NCBI GenBank assembly: GCA_027858455.1
Contig: JAQICQ010000107.1
Coordinates: forward strand, 1-12,118
Reading direction: 5' to 3'
Origin: Elusimicrobiota bacterium
GTDB taxonomy: Bacteria > CG03 > SLGR01 > JAGXOG01
DNA: 12,118 nt
Of the stretch, positions 6,708 to 12,118 are shown one piece after another (the first letter of the stretch is position 1; each line of letters begins with the position of its first letter). The translations under genes and the position numbers were made by a program. Below the pieces are notes generated by a model that did no database searches, was not told where the DNA came from, and was given only the letters and a program-made list of their open reading frames with translations.

Positions 6708-8895
6708 AGATAAATTTATCGTCTATATTTTGTTTCTTTTTTCTGTAATCTTTTTAGGATTGCAGGTATTTCCCGGTATTCATGTGGGGGACAGCCCCGA
6801 GCTTATCGCCGCGGCTAATATATTAGGCAATGCCCACCCCCCGGGATATCCGCTTTATCTTATAATAGCCAAACTTTTTCTTTTTATCGGTTCTGCGTCC
6901 GGTATATTTTTTGTGACTAAGTCGCCGGCTTTTTACGCAAACTTTTTGCAGGTTTTTTACGGCGGGGCTGCATTGGCGGTTATATATTATCTGGTTTTGT
7001 TTAATTTTAATAATATAAATGTTCAATTAAAAAAAGGGCAATTAAAAAACTCCGATAATTACAGCCGACTTTTAGCCGGGATATTTAGCTGCTCTATGAT
7101 ACTTTCAACTTTAGTTTATATAAATCAGTCCACGGTAGCTGAAGTATTTATGTTAAATATTCTCTTTGCGGCGCTCTTGATTTTAGGAGTAGTTAAAAAG
7201 AAATATTCGTTTGCGGGTTTTATCTTCGGGCTGGGTATGGGAAAACAGCATACGCTTATCGTAGCGATACCTGCGGTATTGTTTCTCTTTTATTTTGAAT
7301 CAAAAAGATGGAAGAGTTTTAAAAATTTCACAATCTGGACTCTAATTGGTCTTAGCGTTTATTTGTATTCTCCTATACGCGCCGGGATATCGCCGGCTAT
7401 AAACTGGGGGGACCCGTCTAATTTAAGAAGATTTATCAGGGTAATAACAAGGGCCGACTACGGAACATTTGCCCTCCACGGGAGCTCTACCGGGTTAACC
7501 TTCGGCAAGGCGGTATCTATAGTTGTATATTTTTTTAAAAGAATGACGGATCTGCTGACTTTACCCGGAATGTTAGCGGTCCTTGCCGGTACTGTAATTT
7601 GGCTAAAGAAAAATATTAAATTTACAGCGTCAATGCTTATTTTGATGTTATTTTCCGGCCCTTTATTTTTTCTGGCGGCAAACATGAAGATAGATTCATC
7701 CGGAATCTCTATTCTGGAAAGATTTTTTCTTCTTCCCGTCATGGCGGCGGGGATACTGGCGGGAGGCCTCTTTTATCTTAAATCAAAATATAAGTATATA
7801 TTATTTTTGATACCTTTATATCTTATGATAAATAATTTTACACCTTCATCCCTGAAGTATTCAGTCCTTGATAAATATATACGAGATATTTCCCATGAGC
7901 TGATTAAGTCCGAACCTCTCTATATAACCCGCGGCGGTGTCGGAGACGATATTGTTTTCGGGCTGGCATACCTTAAATATGCCGAGGGTAAATTAGACGG
8001 GTTCGACATATATTCAGAATACGGCAGTATATTTCCAAGGCCGGAGCCGGTAAAAGGGAGGGCCTCTTTTGCGACTTTTTCTCCGAAAAGGTTTTCATCG
8101 GGAAAGTTTTTACCTGAACAGAAAATCGGCGGACTTTATCAGGCGGGGCTCTTATTTAAAAATTATTACCGGGAAAGTATCTTCCCCGAAGGTATTGACA
8201 GAGAGAAATGGGATTCATTAAATTACCGCCAGCGCAATATAGCCGTAAATTATCCGTATTTTCGCGCCCGCAAATATATTATCTCCGGAAAGATTAAAGC
8301 AGGGCTGAAGGAATTGGAGATTTCAGCCGGGCTGGGAAAAGATATACCCTGGCTGCTTAATAATATAGGTAATATTTATATGAATTTGGGAAAGGACAGT
8401 CAGGCCCGCAGATATTATTTAAAAGCAGTAGAGCTTGATCCCGGCCTTGCCGAAGGATATAACAACCTCGGCAATATATTTTATAATTCAAAAAAATGGG
8501 CTGAAGCAATAAACTATTACAAGAAAGCAATCAGGGTTGAACCCGACGCAGTCAGATACTATAATCTGGGTCTTACTTATATGCAGTCAGGTGATAATAG
8601 ACAGGCTGTCCAATATTTTAATGATGCGTTGAAAAAAGACCCCGGCTACAGCAAAACATATAATGATTTGGGGCTGGCGTATTACAGAATATCGGATTAC
8701 AATAATGCTATAAATTCTTATAAAAAAGGGTTGAAGTCAGAACCGGGCAACCCTAATTTACTTTTTAATTTAGCTAACTGTTATGAGATAGCCGGCGCGA
8801 GCGGAAAAGCCGACAGATACTGGCGGCTCTATCTAGAAAATGCCGTCTCAGGAGACCCCGACAGGGAAAGAGCGTTATGGTATTTAAAAAATTAA
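6700..8895 (+). CDS. DUF2723 (GT-C-like) membrane glycosyltransferase fused to C-terminal TPRs
   Basis: This 731-residue protein begins with a membrane helix (about 7-25) and then the DUF2723 signature GDSPELIAAANILGNAHPPG (30-49), continuing YPLY. DUF2723/TMEM260-type proteins are GT-C-fold, lipid-sugar-dependent O-mannosyltransferase-like enzymes; D31 and E34 sit in the first outside loop, where the fold places acidic catalytic residues. About ten hydrophobic helices extend to near residue 385. A soluble region (about 395-545) follows, then five TPR units (about 550-718) with typical NNLGNIFY, YNLGLTYM and YNDLGLAYY cores and DPG/EPG turns. The start overlaps the BatA-like stop by eight bases and no strong Shine-Dalgarno is seen, so translation is probably coupled. 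A surface-glycosylation enzyme between BatA-like and DUF4159 genes is unusual. The sugar donor and acceptor cannot be told from sequence. Confidence 0.88.
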   Translation: MRKDKFIVYILFLFSVIFLGLQVFPGIHVGDSPELIAAANILGNAHPPGYPLYLIIAKLFLFIGSASGIFFVTKSPAFYANFLQVFYGGAALAVIYYLVLFNFNNINVQLKKGQLKNSDNYSRLLAGIFSCSMILSTLVYINQSTVAEVFMLNILFAALLILGVVKKKYSFAGFIFGLGMGKQHTLIVAIPAVLFLFYFESKRWKSFKNFTIWTLIGLSVYLYSPIRAGISPAINWGDPSNLRRFIRVITRADYGTFALHGSSTGLTFGKAVSIVVYFFKRMTDLLTLPGMLAVLAGTVIWLKKNIKFTASMLILMLFSGPLFFLAANMKIDSSGISILERFFLLPVMAAGILAGGLFYLKSKYKYILFLIPLYLMINNFTPSSLKYSVLDKYIRDISHELIKSEPLYITRGGVGDDIVFGLAYLKYAEGKLDGFDIYSEYGSIFPRPEPVKGRASFATFSPKRFSSGKFLPEQKIGGLYQAGLLFKNYYRESIFPEGIDREKWDSLNYRQRNIAVNYPYFRARKYIISGKIKAGLKELEISAGLGKDIPWLLNNIGNIYMNLGKDSQARRYYLKAVELDPGLAEGYNNLGNIFYNSKKWAEAINYYKKAIRVEPDAVRYYNLGLTYMQSGDNRQAVQYFNDALKKDPGYSKTYNDLGLAYYRISDYNNAINSYKKGLKSEPGNPNLLFNLANCYEIAGASGKADRYWRLYLENAVSGDPDRERALWYLKN
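8077..8121 (+). repeat. Degenerate in-frame tandem repeat, 3 x 15 bp, in the DUF2723/TPR gene
   Basis: ttttctccgaaaagg, ttttcatcgggaaag and tttttacctgaacag match each other at about 10 of 15 bases. They encode FSPKR-FSSGK-FLPEQ (residues 460-474), in the soluble linker between the membrane part and the TPRs. It looks like an aged copy of the same kind of repeat as at 9297 and 11489. Confidence 0.55.
8341..8853 (+). other. TPR domain of the DUF2723 protein
   Basis: Five consecutive 34-residue helix-turn-helix units occupy about residues 548-718. The starts are recognisable by WLLNNIGNIY, GYNNLGNIFY, RYYNLGLTYM, TYNDLGLAYY and LLFNLANCYE, and the turns by DPG, EPD, DPG and EPG. The last unit is the most diverged. 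TPRs bind protein partners; following a GT-C membrane domain, they would face either side of the membrane depending on helix number, which I cannot fix. Confidence 0.85.
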
Positions 8896-9692
8896 TTTCA
8901 GCCGCAATAGCGGTGTTTTTTATATTGTTTTTTATGACTTTTTTAAAGGCTGAAACTGTGATTTCATCTGATATTTCAGACGCCGAATTTGTTTATGCCC
9001 AGCTTAGCTGCAATGGGAGCTGGGACCCTTATCCTGAAGCTCACAAATTGATAAGCTACTACCTTTCCGCCACTACTTCCATAGATATGTTTCCGGAAAG
9101 AAAGGTCTTGACATTATCGGACAAAGAACTTTTTTATTATCCGTTTTTGGTCTTTACAGGCAGGGGAAGTTATCCTGATTTTTCAGATACCCAGATCCAA
9201 AATTTAAGAAGATATTTAAGGGGAGGGGGCATACTGTTCCTTGAGACCGCCGGCGACCCTGAATTTACCGAATCGGCGGAAAGAACATTAGGCAGAGTTT
9301 TTCCGAGCAAGATTTTTCCGAGCAAGATTTTTCCGGACAAGAATTCGGATAGGATACCGGGCCAGCAATTTAAAAAGATACCGGACGACTACGCAATATT
9401 TAGGTCATTTTATCTCATTGACTATGTTTCGGGAAGAACTCTGAAGTATCCCTATCTTACAGGAATAGAAGTTGAATCCAAAATAGCCGTAATTAGGTCA
9501 GATAATGATCTTATCGGTGTATGGCCGCAGGACAGGGCGGGAAACCCGGGATATTCTTTAATGCCGGATAAGCCCGGCCAGCGCAGGGAGGCAGTAAAAC
9601 TAACCCTTAATATTCTCATTTATTCATTAAGCGGAACCTATAAAAGTGATGACGTGCACCAGCCGTTTATAAAACAAAAGCTAAAAAGATGA
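8877..9692 (+). CDS. Exported DUF4159 domain protein
   Basis: This 271-residue protein starts with a hydrophobic export signal (about 1-25, ending FLKAE) that could be cleaved or remain as an anchor. The rest fits DUF4159, a class I amidotransferase-like fold common in MoxR/VWA membrane operons: EFVYAQLSCNGSWDPYPEA (37-55), YYPFLVFTGRG (87-97), LRRYLRGGGILFLE (110-123), IPDDYAIFRSFY (168-179), and a final GIEVESKIAVIRSDNDLIG strand pair. Nothing suggests amidotransferase catalysis. AGGGA at 8863-8867 stands nine bases before ATG 8877 and supports this start, which overlaps the glycosyltransferase gene by 19 bases. A perfect 15-bp tandem repeat interrupts residues 141-155 between RTLGRV and the FKKIPDD block. 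The stop overlaps the next start as ATGA. The function is unknown. Confidence 0.9.
   Translation: MVFKKLISAAIAVFFILFFMTFLKAETVISSDISDAEFVYAQLSCNGSWDPYPEAHKLISYYLSATTSIDMFPERKVLTLSDKELFYYPFLVFTGRGSYPDFSDTQIQNLRRYLRGGGILFLETAGDPEFTESAERTLGRVFPSKIFPSKIFPDKNSDRIPGQQFKKIPDDYAIFRSFYLIDYVSGRTLKYPYLTGIEVESKIAVIRSDNDLIGVWPQDRAGNPGYSLMPDKPGQRREAVKLTLNILIYSLSGTYKSDDVHQPFIKQKLKR
9297..9341 (+). repeat. In-frame tandem repeat, 3 x 15 bp, in the DUF4159 gene
   Basis: gtttttccgagcaag, atttttccgagcaag and atttttccggacaag encode VFPSK-IFPSK-IFPDK (residues 141-155). The first two units differ at one base. It is the best-preserved array in the window and so probably a recent expansion. Confidence 0.95.
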
Positions 9693-11770
9693 ACGTTATA
9701 TTTAATAGTCCGTCTGCGTATATCTATCTTTTAATTCCCGCCGCAATAGCAGTTATGATATTAAAACCCCGAGAGCGGTTTTTTACATTACGGCTTTTAA
9801 TATATTTTCTTTTGTTTTTTGTTCTTCTTTCTCCTTACATAAAATTGGCCGAAAGAGATAAGACAATACCGGAGATAGCGATTTATATAGATAATTCTCT
9901 CTCAATGGGTATTTCCGACAGAATCAACAATGCTATGCGAACCGCCGAAGATATATTTTCAATTTTAAAATCAAGAGCTAATCTTAAATTTTATAAGTTT
10001 TCAAACCAAATAAAAGAGGTAGACCGCGAAAACCTAAAAAATATTATCCCTGACGGCGACAGTACCGATATGGTAAACATTATACGGGATACCGGGCATC
10101 ACGGAAAGATTATCATATCCGACGGGAGATACAATAAAGGTTTTAATCCGCTGGCTGTAAACGAAATAAACTCAGTTCCCATCTACACTACGGGGCCGGG
10201 GGGCGGATCCCGCGCTGTGGACCTTGCCATTACAGAACTTAAAGCGCCGGAGTTCGGATTCAGGAACGAGAAAATAGAGATTGATTTTAAAGTTTTAGTA
10301 AAAGGGCGTCTGCCCGGAGAAAGCAGGGTGGACCTCAAGGAAAACAACAACCTTATAGCTTCCCGGAAAATAGAGCCGGGCGGACAATCGGGCGGCCAAC
10401 CGGCTGAAAAAAAAGAAATTCCCGTAAAATTCAGCTTTATACCTACCCGGGCGGAATTAAAGAATTATACTCTGGAAATTAAAGCCTTAAGTGAAGAAAT
10501 AAATAAAGCAAATAATAGAAGGAATTTCCGGATTCATATAAACCGCCGTAAGATAAGAATACTTTATGTTTCCGGCCGCCCCTCGTGGGAATATTCCCTT
10601 TTAAGAAGGCTCTTGAAATCCGACTGGCAGATTGACCTTGTGACTTTTCTTATACTCCGGAACCCCGACAATATTGCTATCGTACCGGAAAATCAGCTTT
10701 CTTTGATACATTTTCCTGCCCGGGAAATGTTTACAGAAAAAATATACGATTTTGACCTACTTATATACGAGAATTTTTCATATAAAAGGTTTTTCCCAAA
10801 ATCCTATTTAGAACATATTAAAAAATTTGTAAATGGCGGAGGGGCTTTTTTAATGATAGGGGGTAAAGAATCTTTTGCCGGGGGAGGTTACATAGATACG
10901 CCTATAGAAGATATCCTTCCGGTTAAGATGACTAAATTTTCGTCCGAATCTTCGTCCGAATCTCCGCCTGAAAAAGAATCTAAGCGGCAGGCCGGATGGG
11001 AAAATGAATCGTTTAAAGTCCAAATAAAAAAAGATATCCGCCATCCTGTACTGGATATAGCGGGAGACCCCAAGATTTCTCAGAAAATATGGGACGAAAT
11101 GCCGGAACTTTTCGGCTATGATAAGAGTTTAGAGGCTAAACCGGGCACTGCCGTGATTTTGGCAGGACCCAAATCAGATGGCACAGGGAGGGTTCCTATT
11201 CTTACGCTTGCCGAATCAGGCCGGGGCCGTACAGCAGCTTTAAATACTCAATCTACATGGAGATGGTGCATGGGTCTCGCCGGTGAAGGCAAGACTCCGT
11301 ATTATTACAATCAGTTCTGGTACAAGCTTATAAGATACCTGATACAGTCGGCTGAATTAAAGAAGATCCAGGTCTTCCCGGAAACATTAAATGTCAATGC
11401 AGGACAAACGGCTAAAATTAATATTAAAGCTGTGGACAGATACTGGGAACCTGTCAAGGATGCAAAACTGGATGCGGAAGTTTTATTTTCTTCAGAGAAA
11501 ATTTCTTCAGAGAACACTTCTTCAGATAACAAATCTTCCGTCCGGGTGCCTTCAGGCCCGGTAACCTATACAGGCGAAGGCGGCTGGTACAGCGTATCGG
11601 TTCCGGTAAATGAGGTTGGCGCATACAAGGTAACTGTAAACGGAAGCTACAGGGGCCAGGACCTGGGTAGGGGGAAAGCTGAGTTTTCCGGGGTCAGATT
11701 AAATAAAGAATATATGGATACAACCTTAAACAGAGACCTGCTTGAAAAAATAGCCCGGCAATCAGGATGA
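9689..11770 (+). CDS. VWA / GATase1-like membrane protein, cut by an in-frame TGA
   Basis: As read, this is 693 residues. Two N-terminal membrane helices (about 9-25 and 33-50) precede a VWA domain with a complete metal site: DNSLS (68-72), STD (T126) and IIISDG (D145). An Ig-like stretch (about 180-285) follows. A class I amidotransferase-like domain then begins at IRILYVSGRPSWEYSLLRRLL and continues to VNGGGAFLMIGGKESFAGGG (to about 400). A C-terminal beta-rich region contains two repeats. Related proteins, as I know them, continue past the LLEKIARQSG segment with Gly-(Lys/Arg)-Tyr and end in a membrane helix with a basic tail. Here TGA (codon 694) stands at that Gly position and the lost tail lies directly downstream in the same frame. 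The start overlaps the DUF4159 stop by four bases. The gene is either a recent nonsense mutant, a sequencing error, or recoded. Confidence 0.85.
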   Translation: MNVIFNSPSAYIYLLIPAAIAVMILKPRERFFTLRLLIYFLLFFVLLSPYIKLAERDKTIPEIAIYIDNSLSMGISDRINNAMRTAEDIFSILKSRANLKFYKFSNQIKEVDRENLKNIIPDGDSTDMVNIIRDTGHHGKIIISDGRYNKGFNPLAVNEINSVPIYTTGPGGGSRAVDLAITELKAPEFGFRNEKIEIDFKVLVKGRLPGESRVDLKENNNLIASRKIEPGGQSGGQPAEKKEIPVKFSFIPTRAELKNYTLEIKALSEEINKANNRRNFRIHINRRKIRILYVSGRPSWEYSLLRRLLKSDWQIDLVTFLILRNPDNIAIVPENQLSLIHFPAREMFTEKIYDFDLLIYENFSYKRFFPKSYLEHIKKFVNGGGAFLMIGGKESFAGGGYIDTPIEDILPVKMTKFSSESSSESPPEKESKRQAGWENESFKVQIKKDIRHPVLDIAGDPKISQKIWDEMPELFGYDKSLEAKPGTAVILAGPKSDGTGRVPILTLAESGRGRTAALNTQSTWRWCMGLAGEGKTPYYYNQFWYKLIRYLIQSAELKKIQVFPETLNVNAGQTAKINIKAVDRYWEPVKDAKLDAEVLFSSEKISSENTSSDNKSSVRVPSGPVTYTGEGGWYSVSVPVNEVGAYKVTVNGSYRGQDLGRGKAEFSGVRLNKEYMDTTLNRDLLEKIARQSG
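10379..10402 (+). repeat. In-frame tandem repeat, 2 x 12 bp, in the VWA/GATase gene
   Basis: ggcggacaatcg and ggcggccaaccg encode GGQS-GGQP (residues 231-238). It is a short array in a loop of the Ig-like region. Confidence 0.7.
10940..10975 (+). repeat. In-frame tandem repeat, 3 x 12 bp, in the VWA/GATase gene
   Basis: tcgtccgaatct occurs twice exactly, then ccgcctgaaaaa as a diverged third unit, encoding SSES-SSES-PPEK from residue 418. It sits just after the amidotransferase-like domain (DILPVKMTKF). Confidence 0.9.
11489..11533 (+). repeat. In-frame tandem repeat, 3 x 15 bp, in the VWA/GATase gene
   Basis: tcttcagagaaaatt, tcttcagagaacact and tcttcagataacaaa, with a further partial tcttcc, encode SSEKI-SSENT-SSDNK-SS from residue 601. 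It lies in a loop of the C-terminal beta domain. Confidence 0.93.
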
Positions 11771-11950
11771 AAATATTTTACCGATTTAATTAAATCTGAT
11801 ATGGAAGACCTGTTAGAAAAAGCTGCCGGGAGGGCGCGCTCCTCGCAGGAAGAAAAAACTATAAACCGGAATATGCCGGTTGTATATCTGTTAATTGTTA
11901 TTTTAATACTTTTTGAATGGTATCTTCGCCGAAGGTCCGGCAAATTATGA
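11768..11950 (+). pseudogene. Detached C-terminus of the VWA/GATase protein beyond in-frame TGA
   Basis: After TGA 11768-11770 the same frame continues with KYFTDLIKSDMEDLL, a charged helix (EKAAGRARSSQEEK), and a single membrane helix at full-length residues 731-746 (VVYLLIVILILFEWYL). It ends in a basic RRRSGKL tail and TGA 11948-11950. This is the tail expected for this kind of VWA membrane protein; with it the protein would have 753 codons. The second TGA overlaps the next ATG by four bases, the same arrangement as at two other junctions in the operon. No base insertion or deletion is needed, only one changed codon (for example GGA to TGA). Independent translation from ATG 11801 (49 residues) is possible but has no Shine-Dalgarno. 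Confidence 0.82.
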
Positions 11951-12118
11951 ATATTAGATACAAGAAACTTAAAAAACGCATATTGTTGTTGAAAATTAAG
12001 CAATTCCTAATAACTTACTTTAACTCTTTTTTAGTTTTTTTAATCTATATAGGAGTTATTTTTCCGGTTATTGCCGCCGTTTCGCTGCTTTTTGCCGTAC
12101 CGGTTATATATATAAAAT
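11947..12118 (+). CDS. N-terminus of a further membrane protein (runs off the window)
   Basis: Fifty-seven codons are open from ATG 11947 to the right edge. The product starts with a strongly basic segment (RYKKLKKRI) and continues with hydrophobic stretches, likely two membrane helices at about 20-38 and 40-56. AAGG at 11932-11935 precedes the start by 11 bases. The ATG overlaps the TGA that ends the detached tail of the VWA gene, which places it in the same operon. In similar operons the next gene is often a large membrane protein with coiled-coil or DUF4175-like sequence; that identity is a guess here because only the first helices are visible. Confidence 0.7.
   Translation, partial: MNIRYKKLKKRILLLKIKQFLITYFNSFLVFLIYIGVIFPVIAAVSLLFAVPVIYIK

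Noticed and set aside
3904..11533. CRISPR array or mobile element as the source of the short repeats
   Set aside because: Units are 9-15 bp, directly adjacent without spacers, in frame inside protein genes, and there are no terminal inverted repeats, transposase or cas genes.
11767..11793. Restart at ATG 11767, overlapping the TGA as ATGA and preceded by AGG
   Set aside because: The frame gives only eight codons before TAA, so it is not a gene.
11768..11800. Selenocysteine insertion at the in-frame TGA, with the perfect palindrome GATTTAATTAAATC (11783-11796) as the hairpin
   Set aside because: The palindrome folds only into a five-pair AU-rich stem and lacks the form of a bacterial selenocysteine element. 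The position looks like an ordinary Gly, not a redox site.
821..12003. Minus-strand open frames of 60-118 codons throughout the window
   Set aside because: All lie opposite clear plus-strand genes, have no family resemblance or ribosome binding site, and are low-complexity mirror images of the sense codons.

Overview
This window is a dense bacterial coding region with every gene on the + strand. The DNA is moderately AT-rich and uses many ATA, AGA and TTA codons. The gene content (AarF/UbiB-type kinase, MoxR ATPase, DUF58, BatA-like, DUF2723/TPR, DUF4159 and VWA proteins) fits an uncultured Gram-negative lineage such as an Omnitrophota-, Elusimicrobiota- or PVC-like bacterium. That placement is a guess from gene style; there is no rRNA or marker gene here. 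TGA acts as a normal stop at 1880, 4537 and 9690, so the standard bacterial code is assumed.

Layout. Bases 1-165 are the 3' end of an unidentified gene. Bases 221-1882 encode a complete AarF/ABC1/UbiB-family atypical kinase with two C-terminal membrane helices. Bases 1937-2599 encode a 220-residue soluble protein I do not recognise. After a 37-bp gap with a good Shine-Dalgarno, a tightly packed operon runs from 2637 off the right edge: MoxR AAA+ ATPase; DUF58 (VWA-like) protein; BatA-like membrane protein with VWA and GATase-like regions; DUF2723 (GT-C type) membrane glycosyltransferase fused to TPRs; DUF4159 exported protein; VWA/GATase-like membrane protein; and the start of another membrane protein. 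Neighbouring genes overlap by 4 to 19 bases.

How they may work together. MoxR ATPases with VWA partners are known as chaperone-like systems that mature or activate protein complexes (MoxR/methanol dehydrogenase, RavA-ViaA, Bat aerotolerance operons). Here MoxR and DUF58 would be cytosolic, while the BatA-like and VWA/GATase proteins are membrane-anchored and the DUF4159 protein is exported. The glycosyltransferase-TPR protein in the middle is the unusual member and suggests a link to cell-surface glycosylation; that link is inference.

Two things stand out. First, the last complete VWA gene is cut by an in-frame TGA at 11768-11770. The frame stays open for 59 more codons, restores an expected C-terminal membrane helix, and ends in a 4-base overlap with the next gene. 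Second, the four large or exported proteins and the DUF58 protein carry at least nine short in-frame tandem repeats with units of 9, 12 or 15 bp. Many encode variants of hydrophobic-Ser-(Ser/Pro)-(Glu/Asp/Gly)-(Lys/Asn) and look like a dispersed family of small coding insertions.
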